A DNA stretch of 64,000 nt from Eucommia ulmoides (lineage: Eukaryota > Streptophyta > Magnoliopsida > Garryales > Eucommiaceae). Below the pieces are notes generated by a model. That model saw only the letters and a list, made by a program, of their open reading frames with translations. It made no database searches and was not told the DNA's origin. Below are positions 45,420-57,635 of this stretch, one piece after another. The number at the start of each line of letters is the position of its first letter. Within the stretch, counting starts at the first letter, position 1. The translations under genes and the position numbers were made by a program. The stretch lies in contig CM028335.1 of assembly GCA_016647705.1 (NCBI GenBank), positions 42,101,026 to 42,165,025 of the forward strand, read 5' to 3'.

Positions 45420-46018
45420 GAAAATCAAAAGCCTGTTGGAAAAAGCCTAGATGTATTTTCATAGACCCCTGAAGATATAAAAAAGATTGACTCGAGTATA
45501 TCGGTGCATTACCTTGACATTTCCAAATCATAACATCCTGTTCGGCAGACAAAACGAATATCCAGTATGGGAAAAAATGAGGTGATTGAGTCAGAGGTGC
45601 AACGATTTCTCAGAATAGGGAATATTAGGGAGGTGACGTACCTGAAGTGGTTATCCCATCCCATTCTCATAAAAAAGAAGAACAGAAAGTGGTGAATGTG
45701 CGTCGACTTCACAAACCTCAATTAAGTCTACCTGAACGATAGTTACGCAGTGTTAAAAATAGATCAGATGGTAGATAGGGCTGTAGGGCACAAACTCTTG
45801 AGCATGATGGGTGCATATTCTAGTTACAATAAGATCCGAATGGATCAACAAGATGAATAAAGAACAACTTTCATTACACCAAGAGATATATACTGTTAAT
45901 ACTAGAATGGTCTAAGAAATGCAGGTACTACCTACCAAAGGTTGGTAAAATGAGTGTTCCAAAATAAAGTTGGACAAACTATGGTGGTATACATTGATTA
46001 CATGTTGGTTAAAAGCAA
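45420..46018 (+). pseudogene. pol: Reverse transcriptase fragment of the truncated Tat-lineage element
   Basis: Readable blocks are RFLRIGNIREVTYLKWLSHP, VLIKKKNRKW-type fingers, CVDFTNLN, YAVLKIDQMVD, LLSMMGAYSSYNKIRMDQQD, TYQRLVK and VVYIDYMLVKSNATD, where the catalytic YVDDMLVKS has become YIDYMLVKS. The coding match then ends abruptly at about 46018. The loss of one of the two catalytic Asp residues and several stops show it is dead. Confidence 0.8.
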
Positions 46019-46490
46019 TGCTACAGATACATTTTGTCCTACTCATTTGGTTTTCAAAAGTATCGAATCTAAAGTGAAAATTTGGATAAACTTTAAATTG
46101 AGGTTTAAAGGGAACAAATTTCTACCTTAAATTACATTTGATACAACAAAAGGACAAAAAACATTAAAAAAAAAAACAAAAAAACATAAAGTCGTCAATT
46201 CGATCTAGATTTGGTATAAACAAAAGTTTCGGGTCCATTTCAAAATTTCTAAAGGTTAATGGGGATTAAAAAAAAATATTAAAAGTATATTTATATGAAT
46301 ATTACTTTTAATATGTTTAAATTAGTTCCTATGCCTCAATTTAATGAAATTTCACCAATTACCATCATATCCCGTTTTGACCCTTGAAACTTTTGTTTTC
46401 ACCGATTTTATCTAATTAAGAACAAAAATTATTTGTTTAATTTCTTGTTTGAATCATTAATAACCTAAATCAAGTAAAATATTCTTGATT
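46019..46490. other. AT-rich stretch between the truncated Tat fragment and the plus-strand Ogre-like element
   Basis: I see no gene, LTR edge or domain here. It begins where RT coding stops. An 11-base word near its start (ACATTTTGTCC, 46029-46039) is the inverse of one at 43549-43559. Confidence 0.4.
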
Positions 46491-49203
46491 AGGCGAATGG
46501 GTGGCCAAGACACCAAGAGCACACCTTCCAAAGCTTAGAAAACGTATAGGATTCTTCCACCTGTGTGCCCTTAGCAAAGTTGGAATTAAATTCAAGTATT
46601 TAATGAGTATATTATAGAAAATTTTCATCCATAATAATATTATCATTTTCTAGGAATGTCAGGATGCCTAGAGTAGTAGAATTAGTCTGCCATTATTAAA
46701 GATCATTAATGGAATTAAATGAAGCAATTAATGTAGCATTAAATGAAGACATAAATGGCATTAAATGAATAAATCTTATAGAATATTTGATGCATGAACC
46801 ATCCCATGATGATAAAATATCATCATTCCATAGGTAATTAGTGCCTAAACATAGTTTAAACTAGCCTTCATCATGGCTATGCATTTAAGGGCATTAAATG
46901 TCATTAAATAAAATAATAAATGCATGCATTAAATGATGCATCAAATGGGAAATCTCTTGGAAAGATTTTTTTAGTAAAATATCATGATGAAACCTAAAAG
47001 CCTAGAGTAATTAGTGCCTAAAAACGTAGCTTAACTAGCTTCCATCATGAGAGCATTAACGGCCATTAAATGATGCATTTAATGAATGCATTGATGGGGC
47101 ATTAAAAGGAGCATTTAATAGCAAATATTTGGTAAGATTTTGATCATCATGATAAAATCCTCATGATTACCTATATGAGCCTATGTAATCTTGATCATTT
47201 CTGACACCTTCTAGCCATAAATAGCATTAAATTAACCTAAATGAATAGTAAATGGACAATTAAAATAGGTTGATTATTCATGCGCACTCCCCAATTCACT
47301 TCCATGCCTTTGCCTAGCAACCTATTTCCATAAGGAACCAAGCGTTTCCAGAACACTTCTCTCTATAGGCTCGAATTTCTCTCTCGGGTTTCTTGATCTT
47401 TTATGTTTTTTACCTCATAAAGACACATAAATTGTTGTAAAAAAGCTTTTGAAAGGTGTTCTTCACACTCTTCTAACAAGATTTCATGAAGTTCTTCAAG
47501 AACAACTATGCGAAAGGGAGAAGAGATTAAAGAAGGAAAAGAATGAAAAATCACTTAGGGAAAGACTACTCCCCTAAGTTATGTTAGTTTTTCTTAAACT
47601 CCTATTTATGTTTTGTTCATTTAGTTTTTTGTTTGTACGTATTGTTCTTTGGTTGTTCTTAGTGTCTTAGCCCTTGTACATAGTGTATATAACTTGTTTT
47701 ATTTCAAGAACAACAAGAACATTATGGTATATGCATAGCATCTTTGGTCTTTGTCAAGAACACATGAAACTAAATTCAATGATCTTAAAATAAACAATCA
47801 ACTATGGAATACTAACTATGGACTATTAACTACTAACAATTAACATTTACTTTTCTAGCTATGCACCTTTCCGTGCTAGCCTAGACCACGGCTTGGCCTT
47901 ACGTCTCAGGCTATGGACTGGCACCCTTATATATATAAGCCTAGATCATGGACTGGCATGATGTCTCAAATCATGGATTGGCACCCTATATATTACTACG
48001 TTTAGACCCTTGTGGCTAAAAGGTAGAGTAAAGGAAGGTCATCTGCTCCTTCGGGGATAAGTGTATGTCTTCTTCCGAAATGTTTCCTACTTCTTAGTTA
48101 CGAGTAGGATTGACAATATATTCTATATTTTCTTTCCTTTTGGACTAATAAAAGTAAACCTTAACATTAAACTTGCCTATGCAAGTAAGTTCAGTTGGAG
48201 TATTCTAGACAAAATCAAATGTGCATATAACTTACCATTGGTGTCGTGTCTTGTTCTTACTTTTATTAAATAAGCAAAAAAAAAAAAAAAAGATTAAAAA
48301 GAGTTTTTCACGTAAGAGTTTTCAACATGAAAATACTAGGTGTTTTACTCTAAAAAATAAACCTTTGTTTTTTCTAAATTATTTTCATAAATAAATGTTT
48401 TATATACTTTGTCTTAAATTTTACTTGTTGTCAATATGTGTTATATACTTAGAACATGATTTTTCACATTCCACATAAAAATGTGTTTTTCTTAAAATTA
48501 TTTTAATCTTTTTTTTCTATTTTAAAATAAATAAACTAGTTTTGTTAAAGTTAAGTTTCCAAATAAAACTCTCCCGGGGGGCTAAACTTGTTGATTCTTC
48601 CATAATTGATAGGTAGTCTAAAAGAGGGGCACTTGTTTTTTTTTTTTTTTTTTGAATCTGTTTTATCAATTACTGCTTTCTACAATTAATTTTTTCTTAT
48701 TTTCTTACATAAAAATACATAAAAAGACAAAAAAAATATTAAAAAAATGAAAATTAGTATGTTAACCAAAACCAAAGAAAATTACTTGAACTTGTTTAAA
48801 CGTAAAAATATATTTAAACTTAGGTACTGTCTTCGGACGGATGTCTTAGGGTACCTAACACCTTTCCCTAGCATAACCGACCCCCAAACTATAGAAATCT
48901 CTAGTAAAGACCTAATATTTTTCAAGTTAAAACTTGGGCCTTTTATTAAAATAAAATGATTTAAAAAAATCTCGATGACCTATTATACTATTTAGCTTAA
49001 TGCTAGGTGGCAACTCATGTTTTAAATAAATCCCGGCCCAAAGAACGCTTTTGAAACCAGTGCCTAGAAAAGCCCTTAAAACTATGTTTTCTAAAATGAA
49101 TGGATTTTTGAGGATTTTGAGAAAGAGGAAACCAAACCTTGTTTACCTCTTATCGTTTTTTTCTCTCATGTTTTCCAAAATCTGGGGTACGTCAGTTGGG
49201 GAT
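46491..49203 (+). repeat. 5' LTR and leader of the plus-strand Ogre-like element
   Basis: It matches 40266-43142 read in reverse. The early part (46620-47130) repeats CATTAAATG-type words many times. The R/U5-like part includes TAGGGAAAGACTACTCCCCTAA (shown here in part at 47558) and a 60-bp duplication. The late part has GCTAGGTGGCAACTCATG (49007) and GGGGTACGTCAGTTGGGGA before the solo LTR, which resembles a Tat-type PBS neighbourhood. No protein-coding sequence. Confidence 0.55.
47881..48000. repeat. Tandem duplication, 2 x 60 bp
   Basis: Units 47881-47940 and 47941-48000 share CTAGAYCA, then GTCTCA...ATGGA.TGGCACCCT. The related minus-strand LTR has only one clear GGACTGGCACCCTTG word at this position, so the duplication arose after the two elements diverged or was lost in the other. 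Confidence 0.65.
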
Positions 49204-51338
49204 TGTTGATCCTAAGAAGGTTATGGATACAAGAGACTCACAAAAAGAATAGCATTAAGAGACTGAAAATTTTGAAAAATCTAGGAAAAAATAACTCAGG
49301 TTAATTTTTACTCTTAATATATCCTGATTAGGATCACACACGACACAAAAATGATTTTATGATTATGTGTGTCTTTGATAGGATCCTAATTAGTTAAACA
49401 TATTTGCTCCTATGTGAAATTGAAGAAGCAATATTTATTTAAGAAATATTAAAAATTACAGTTGATTTAAAGTGTCGAGCAGAATCGACCAACCGACCAA
49501 CATGGTTCGATCAACTAATGAGAAGAAGCTGGAAAACGGTTCAATTTCTAAATCATTCGGTTGACAATTAGGTCGACCTGTAGCCAAAAGGAAAACTCTC
49601 TAAGTCATTAGGTCGACAGACAAAAGTGGAGCGGTCGACCTACCATAGCTGGAATTTGGCTTGGGAAACATCCTGAATCGTTCAGTTGACAAACCAAGGA
49701 AGAGCGATCGATCGACGGGCTAGAAATTTTGGCTTGGCCTACAAATTGAATCGATCAATCAACCTATGGTGATTGATCAGTCAACCGATGGACTGTTTCA
49801 AGTTTAGAGGATTTCGTGGATTTTTCCAAAAAGTAGCAATTACTAGCCATTTTATGGTTAAGATCAGAGAGATATCTTAGGGATTTAGAAGTATTTGAGA
49901 TATGTCATTGATATTTTGTTATCCCTATAGATATGGTTCATATAATTTGATTATTTCTCAAACTGGTGCATGTAATATTTTCTATTCTATCTAATTGAGT
50001 TTGAGAAAATATTTGAGAGACTAAATTGAATATTTTAAAAGATATAATTGAGTGAATTGAACTAGGATTGAGTCATAATGATATAATGGGTCTATAAGTG
50101 CAATTAATTGTCATGATATATGGGAACTAGCCATTAGAGGGCTTGTTTCAGTTCCATATAAATATATCTGCGTTTTTAACATTCCAATAATCCCAATCAA
50201 TTAAATTTCAAGAGCTATTCAATTCTTGAGCTTTCTAAGAGTGATTATTCTGAATTCATACTGAGTGTATTGTGAGATTATTCTTGAGAAAATTTGTAGT
50301 GGATTATTGCTGTTATCGATTTGGAGTTTCATTGTTATTCATTCTTTATTCATTCGGTGGATTCCTGGTGAGATCGTTCTAAGTCTTTGCTCTTAATTGA
50401 TTTTTGATATTATTATTTACTTGGAATTTTGATCTTTGAAATCATTTTTTTGAACTTTAAATTGCTTGAAAAACATTTTGAAATGATTTCTTGTGAAAAT
50501 TTGATTGCGTGATAAATTGTATGATATCCGCTTTCATTAAAATCAGATTTTGAAATTCTCACTTTCTATCACTAGGATCGGGACATTAATTGAGTTCAAA
50601 TTAATCTAGCGTGGTAGAAGCTCTTAGTGGGAAAAAGTTTATCAATTTTGTAATTGGTGAGTTTTGTGGGGATTAGATACTATTGGGAGTATCTAATCAG
50701 GGGTAGCTAGTTTTAATCTTTTTCAGTAAAGAAATTGAGGTTTAATATTTACCTAGAGTATAAAAAAGATTAGGTTACTATTTTCTCATGAAAAGAGATA
50801 GGGCTAATTCTTCCTGACTATAAATAAATTTTGATTGAATTTGTAATGGTTCAATCCTTACTGGGTAAAAGGATACTTGGAGTGTTTTTGTGAGGTTTAA
50901 TTCTTGGCTTAAGTATAAAAGAATTAGGTTAATCTTTAGCCTAGGAAAAAGATAGGATTATTCCTTAGCCTGTGAAAATGAATTGTAAATGTTGATTCTA
51001 AGTCTACGAAAAGAATCATTTTGTAAGGGTTTGGTTCCTATCTGATTAAAGGGATCATAGTGATTAGTGGGTGCGACTCTCCACGGAACTCAGGGGACTG
51101 GATTAACCAAGAATAGTTTGGTGAACCAATATAAATTTTGGTGTGCTGCTTTTTTTACATTATTTATATTTGTTGTTTGGGTGTGCACTTATTTGATAAC
51201 ACATATCCAATGCTATAACAATAATAATTAATTTAGGATAAAATTAATTATTAGAATAAAGTGTTTTTATTTGATTTTTTTTTTAAAACTACCCAACTCA
51301 CCCCTCTCCCCCTTCTTAGGTAGCTTACTTGGCCAACA
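49204..51338 (+). mobile_element. Solo LTR of a SIRE-type element (2135 bp)
   Basis: It starts TGTTGATCCTAAG and ends TTGGCCAACA. The flanks are GGGAT (49199-49203) and GGGAC (51339-51343), a TSD with one mismatch. Palindromic-box remnants (GGTCGACC, TCGACCAACCGACC) are spread over 49474-49795 and are more decayed than in the 8425 element. A TATA-like TATAAATA is at 50157-50164. Confidence 0.88.
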
Positions 51339-51580
51339 GGGACTTTTGAGGGTCAAGTCTAGTTGGAGTTTAAATTTATCTTTACAATTAAACAAAGTCT
51401 AAGAAATATGTCTTCAGTTTTTAAACACAAATAATTCCCATTTATCTAAAATAAATTATTTTATTTTATTTCTTTTATGTTTCTTGTTTATATATTGTAT
51501 TAATTTATTTACTGTCTTTACTATACCGCATTGTACTTTCTGTTAGCTCTCTCCAAGGCACGAGCACTACTTTGAATTTG

Positions 51581-52940
51581 CATATCATAGAAAAACCTAA
51601 AGCCATAAACCTCATCTGGAGGCCGGTAGTAGGGGCTGAAGTCATGCAATTTTATCAAGTCAATCTAAGCCTTGATACCCTGTTAGGATTTAGAAAGATG
51701 ATTCAGTAGAAGCAAGGCTATGTGGTATATCTACTGGGGACTAGGTTCCAAACTCGCCTCGCTTGGACCACAAACCAACGATGGATGTTCCCTCGGGGAG
51801 AATTTTGGAGGTTTGAAAATCAGGGAACCATACCTTTCTAGGATGCGTTAGTAGAAAAGTCGTGAACCACATATAGTGAACCTAGGATAGAATGGTACCT
51901 AAAACCCTTTTATACTTAGGACACTATCTGGGTTGAGGCATTTTATCCTGCTTTATATATTTTCTGCCAATATATATTTTGCCTTAAAACCATACAAAGA
52001 AGATCTCTAAGACTAGTAAAGAACGAAATAGCCTGCTATAAATTTCCATTTTCCCTTACTTCTATGAGCCTGTTTACAGTCAGAAATTATTTCCAAACTT
52101 AACCATTGATCAAGCTATGGGAAGGATAATAGGAATCCTTGTTTGACTATACAATGCCTTATTGGACTCATAAACTTCATTTTGTCCGGATTCAGGCCTT
52201 GTTTTAGTTTGAGATCGATAATGACATAGAATTGAGATGAGATTTCCATACGTCCAAATAAAAGTGTCAATCGAGTCTGTAAATTCCAAAAAAGGACACC
52301 TCATCTGTGGGGAGTAGTTATATTATAATTCGATATGGTTGTAATCTATACAATTTTAAAGTAATTGAAATTTAATTTCAATTTGAGTCATAATCAAACC
52401 CAAACTTCTTTGTAACCTAAAATAATGAAATGATTTTTGCTAAGTTCAGAAAATTCCTCCACGTAGAAAAACTCCTATATCTCATTTACCGATTTATACT
52501 TGTGTGCAGGCACGACAGTCTAACCAAATAGAAGACATAGAAGAACAATAAAATGAACCTATTGGGGTAATCCAACTAAGATAAGACATGGTCTCGTTGA
52601 AGCTATTCATTAATTAGATGGTCGATAAATCTGCAACAACTCCACCAGTCTTCGCAAAAACCTGTAGCCTCAATTCAAGCCCCAGATCTAAAAAAGCCAG
52701 CAGTTAACCATCAACTTTCTAGTTCTAGGGCCCTACCATGGCTACTGGAGAATCAATCCCTATGGGACCTTAACCATACGTCACTCCGATTGTAACTGAC
52801 CCTAGTCCAAGTATGACCTCAGCTAAACCAAATACTCACTCAGCCATATAGGAGACAACTAACTAAATAAAAAATTAGGTAAAAGAACAGTCCAAAAAGA
52901 CATACCTACTGACTGAGAAGTTACAATAGATAGAAAAGAA
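51581..52940 (+). pseudogene. ORF1-like region of the plus-strand Ogre-like element
   Basis: The frames read AINLIWRPVVGAEVMQFYQ, LLGTRFQTRLAWTTNQRWMF, GEFWRFENQGTIPF, TTYSEPRIEWYLKPFYT and RRSLRLVKNEIACYKFPF, with stops between. The same blocks occur upstream of gag in the minus-strand element. After about 52100 the match weakens and becomes a proline/threonine-rich stretch that leads into gag. Function unknown; Ogre elements have an uncharacterised ORF here. Confidence 0.5.
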
Positions 52941-53748
52941 CTCCAAGAGATAAAGAAAGGAGAATCAAGAATCAATGCTCGATATCTCGATCTTTCCTCA
53001 ATACCTCAAGTAAAGTTCCCTGATAACTTTATCATACTCATATTCACGAAGTTTGATGGGTCAGAGTGCCCAGATTAGCACATCCAATGATATAAGAATG
53101 AAATGGGGCGTATATCCATAACGAAGCATTGGTTGTCCAAGTTTTCCTATAGTCATTAAAGAGACCAGCTGCCCATTGGTACGCAATAGTAGAACAAACG
53201 AAGGTGAAAATATTCCTTGACGTAGTTAAGTTTTTTTTTGTGAACAGTACGGCTACAATCAAGAGATTTTATCGTGCAAAATCTCTCTCCAAATTCTAAC
53301 TTGGAAAAATAAGAAAAGCTTCCGAGAATATGTTGTCCACTAGAGGGATAGATCTGCACAAGTAATACTACCCATGAAAGAGGCGAGATGGTCCAAATAT
53401 TCATCTAGGCTCAGTCTCACCTTTACTGCAAACCTCTACTAAACACACTGAATGACCCATTTTTTAATGTAATCCTTCGAGGTGAGTATGTAGAGGAAGG
53501 TATTAAGATCGACAAAATTCAAAAGCCGACAAAACGCGAGACTAAGAGATCAGTACCACCTAAAAGAAAAGATCCCAAGATAGCATTAGTTGGCCAAGAT
53601 CAAAGAAATGAGCAGAATGTACAACCCCAATATAAACATCAATAGCCAAATCCCCCCCCCCCCCCCCTCCCCCAAAAATATCAAACACAAGCCCTTCAAA
53701 AATTAGGGCCACCTTAGTTTTCACATTTTCAAGCACCAGTATACAACC
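52941..53748 (+). pseudogene. gag: Gag N-terminal part of the plus-strand Ogre-like element
   Basis: Blocks ARYLDLSSIPQVKFPDNFI, FTKFDGSECPD, YKNEMGRIS and HERGEMVQIFI occur in the order seen in the minus-strand relative. They are followed by EEGIKIDKIQKPTKRE and a lysine/proline-rich part (PPKRKDPKIALVGQDQRN). A run of 16 C at 53652-53667 lies near the end. Many stops are present. Gag continues after the solo LTR at 56029. Confidence 0.75.
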
Positions 53749-56028
53749 TATTGAACCCTAGGTATTGATGAAAAATTAAGTATTGACGTTTTTGGTATAA
53801 CTAATGATCTTATTGAGTGTTTCATAAAAGAGTTCCATATAGTTGGTTAAAAAGAAGAATTGATCAAGAAAACATAAAAGGTGCAAGACAGATATAATAA
53901 AGACATAAAGAGTTTTGAAGATGTTGAAAAAAAATAGGTAAAAATAACTCTTTACTCATATGCTCTTAATGCAACCCGAAACCAAGATCATACACGACAA
54001 GTTAAATGAGTTATTTTTATGTGTCTCAATTTGAAATGATAGAGTTTAAGATTCTAATTTAAGATATTGAATGTGCTCCTTATGTGAAATGAATTTGATA
54101 ATAGATCTACATAGAAAACATGTTTTAAAGTATAAAAAGTAAAGTATTCTGGTTAAATCAGTCAACCAAGAAACGTAATTGGTTAATCGAACTAAACAGT
54201 AAATTTTGAAGTTGAAATAAAGTGTTACTGATCTAGTCAGTCTACCGAATCAGTTAACCATTTGAAACAATGGTTGAATTGGCAAAGGAAGTGAGCACAC
54301 TGATCCAATTGGCCAACTGAATGAAATGGTTTGATCAACTGTTTGAGTCAAAAAGAGAATTGGAGGAAAATTGGATCACTCGAATCCAATCAGTCAACCG
54401 ATTGGATCCAATTAGTTAACCGACACCCCTAAAGCCAATAGTTAAAATATGGTGTAGGATCGGTTAGTCAACCGATCATCTAGGCTCGGTCAACCGACTT
54501 AGTCAGTTAAGGTTTCGTGTGACTTGGTCTCTTAGTAAAAAACTATCCATTTTTTTGGATTCCAATGGAACGATTTGGGGGATTTGAACCTAATTAAGAT
54601 ATGGTCTACCTATTCTATTATCCCAATTGATTTGGTCCACATACTTATGGATTCTCTTAATTTAAATGGACTAATACTTTCTATTTGTATAGTTTTAAAT
54701 TGAGAATTATTTTATGGACTTGTATTAGATAATTAAAAGATATTTTTAATGTGGAATACATATAAAATGAAAGGTAATGTTATATGGGGTCTAAGTGTGT
54801 CATTTATTGACACAACATTTGAAAACTAGCCGTTAGAGGGTTAGTTTCAGGTCTACTTAAAGAGATATGTGGGAATGAGTTAAGATACATCAAGAACAAT
54901 CAGTTCAATCTTTTCTAAGAGTTATATTTATGCTGAGATTTCTGTGAGATATTTATTCTACGTTCTTGATCTAAAGGGCTTCTGGTTTGGCGTCACTGAC
55001 TTGTGTTCTATTGCGATACTATTATTAACGTCGGTGTTTCCCGGTGAGATCTTTCCAAGCTTTGTTATTTACTTTGAATTTATATTTTTGTTGATTATTT
55101 TGTTTAAGATTATTCAGAAAATCTTTTTAAACTTAAAATCCTGAAAATCTTTTTAAACGATTTTATTTGATTATCTAATTACGTGCTTTAAATTGTGTTA
55201 CCCACTTTGATAATTAATCAGATTTTATTTTTCTCACATTGTATCTATCATGTAGTAATTATTTAGGACAATAATAGAGTATATTTGTATTGAGGTGGTA
55301 GAAGCTCCTTGTGGGAAGAAACTTACATTTTTTGTGTTTGTGAGTTTGAACAGATTAGACACGTTTTGTACGGTGTCTAGTCAGAATAGCTAGGTTTTGA
55401 TCATTTTCCTGTGAAAAATATTAGGGTTTGATCTTTGTCCTATAAAAAAAGTTAGGTTATTCTTTTGGCTTGAAAATAATTAGGTTTTGATTCTCCCTGA
55501 AATAGAATTGAGTAATTTTAAATGTTATTCCAAAACCTAAGAAAATGATAAGTGTAAAAGTTTGATGGAGTGGTAGGTAATCTTTAGCCTATTAAAAAGA
55601 TTAGATTTTGATTTTTCCTATAATAGAATAAGGTTAGTCTTGAGTCTGGTAAAAAGATAATGTTCTTCATGGGCCTAGGAAAATGATAATTATAAATATT
55701 GATTCTAAGACTGTGAAAATGATCGAGATAATAAGGGTTTGAATCCTACATGGGAAAGGAATCAAGGGTTTAGTGGATTTCAAATCTCCGTAGATCTCAG
55801 TGCACTGAATGTAGGTAAGAATAGCTTACCGAACCAGGATATAATGTTATGTACTACAATTTTTATTTTATTATATTGAGTTTGAGTGTGCAGTTTGTAT
55901 TAAACACATATCCGCTACGTGACTAAAAAAATAATTAATTTAGGTAAATTAATTATTTGATATTAACTGTTTAAATTTTGTAACTACCCATTTTACCCAC
56001 CCCTCTTGGGTAGCTCTTTGAGCCAACA
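53749..56028 (+). mobile_element. Solo LTR of a SIRE-type element (2280 bp)
   Basis: It is flanked by a perfect duplication CAACC (53744-53748 and 56029-56033). It starts TATTGAACCCTAGG (TG decayed) and ends TGAGCCAACA. It is the most diverged of the SIRE LTRs here; its box region (54160-54515) reads GTCAACC/GGTTAAC-type inverted repeats instead of GTCGAC. No internal domain. Confidence 0.88.
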
Positions 56029-57180
56029 CAACCCATTCCTATATTGAGCTACCTATAAAGCTCTACTACAGCCTCCAAACCCGTTCAAGTACCAACCTAA
56101 TTTCAGACCCAATCTACCACTTAGAGAACGCAGAAATTTTATCGCTCTCCTTGTATCCTTTTTTTAAATATTCGAGGAATGTATTAAAAATAAAATACTT
56201 ATGCCTATACCCCTAAATCGCCCAAACCCCTAAAGCTCGTTTTTCGATCTAAGCCACTTTTGCGCCTATCACTCTGGGGCGGCTGGCCACCATACCTACA
56301 ATTGCTTCTCCTTGAGAATCAAAATGGAAAATCTCATACAAGCCAAAGTAATATGCTTCCTGAAAGAGGGGGAGACGTCTCAGCCCAATTGTCAACAAAA
56401 CCCACTGCATAAGCATGATAACTCAACTTTGACTATCAATATAGTCAGACGAGATTGGAAGGTCGATCCTAACGACCATACCAAGGTGTGGAGAACTAAT
56501 CCCAAACCACCCAAGGTAATAAAGGTAGAAGACAAAAGTCTCCCTAAGGCCTATTGGGTAAACCTTTTTATTCCCTCTTGGGGAAGGAACGATAGACCAA
56601 TCTGTCCTACAGCTTAGGGAATTGATTTCGAGGAAGAAGAACTAAAATAAGAAGACAGTAAAAGAAAGAGACTCATAATAGAAATGGATATAGAATTGAC
56701 AGGAAAAAGAAAAGGCCTCTCATGGGAAAGAAGAGTTAAACTGAATGTGGGGAGAAATAGGTACGTTGAACAAAAATGTTGCAGAAATAGCTGCCATGAT
56801 TGGTCAAGTCTTGAGTATATGTCAATCACCCAAGAAAAAGTTCTCGAGATACGCACCACCACTCCCACCTAATAATAGATTTGACCTCAATTATGCATAG
56901 CAAACTAACCAAGGGTACGTATCAGACAAAACTACGGAGGTGTTGAGGCAAAAAAAGTATAGATTTGCTGACTAAAGAGAATTCTAGTACCCTAAGTAGA
57001 TGACCAAGTGTCCTAATCCAGGATGATTTGTAGATCGACCTTGTCAACTGTGGATTCATGAAGTTAGACATTGAGAAGGTATGGGATTTCTAAGTTTACC
57101 TATAATGGCCCAGTTTCCTAGGGCTGCTACCGTGGTTTCTTCTATAGAGAAATTATACCAAATCCAACTGATCTAATTTT
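56029..57180 (+). pseudogene. gag: Gag C-terminal part of the plus-strand Ogre-like element
   Basis: PPSNPFKYQPNFRPNLPL precedes a zinc-knuckle-like block (FCAYHSGAAGHHTYNCF, with the C/H/C order kept), then MENLIQAKVICFL. The open stretch 56312-56617 contains KHDNSTLTINIVRRDWKVD and LPKAYWVNLFIPSWGRNDR, the counterpart of 33765-34250 on the other strand. Beyond 56620 only scattered matches remain. Coding similarity ends by about 57180. Confidence 0.75.
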
Positions 57181-57182
57181 TA

Positions 57183-57439
57183 CACTATAAAATCGGGTAA
57201 ATTTATAACGCAACGGCGATAATTTTTATGGTCGATTTTCTCAATGCTAACTAATAAATGTAATAATTATAATTTTAAATAAAATCAAACAACCAATAAT
57301 TTAAATCCGCGAATTTTACATATAGCGGCGACAAAAAATTAGTACTTCCTTTAGTAAAGATCTTTTAATTTTCCATGCGGCGCCAATAATTAGATGTATT
57401 GGTTTATTGGTCATATAACTGTTAATTTTGGTAAATGTT
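57183..57439. mobile_element. Possible CACTA (EnSpm) transposon end, truncated
   Basis: It begins CACTATAAAATCGGGTAAAT after TTA, in the style of plant CACTA termini. It has subterminal words CGGCGATAATTTTT (57214), GCGGCGACAAAAAATTAG (57323) and GCGGCGCCAATAATTAG (57379), with an inverted relation among them. The opposite end is not visible; element C inserted at 57440 and may separate it. The evidence is limited to these motifs. Confidence 0.4.
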
Positions 57440-57635
57440 TGATAGGTGTAAAATACATATCTAATTCTAAACTAAATTTGCCAGTCTTCGAGTATTTTAT
57501 TGTAGTTTGAATACCTTTTTAGTTGTTTTTATTAGCCAGGAGAAGGGACGTCAACAATCGGCAAACTGAGCGAAAAGATGGAGAAAAGGGTAGCTAAAAA
57601 GATGAGAAAGGGAGGTTTCAAAGAACAGTGCAAAT

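Larger units (their letters stand above)
46491..57180 (+). mobile_element. Second Ogre-like retrotransposon, plus strand, 5' half only
   Basis: LTR/leader (46491-49203, then 51339-51580), ORF1-like (51581-52940) and gag (52941-53748, then 56029 to about 57180) match the minus-strand Ogre-like element block by block in the opposite orientation. Two solo SIRE LTRs interrupt it. Protease and later domains are absent: the sequence changes at about 57180 to a possible CACTA end and then element C. The left limit is approximate. Confidence 0.65.

Noticed and set aside
53652..53680. C-rich run (16 C, then T and 5 C)
   Set aside because: Treated as a simple homopolymer within decayed gag; length may also be affected by sequencing error. 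The polyC signal described for Sirevirus integrase does not apply at this place.
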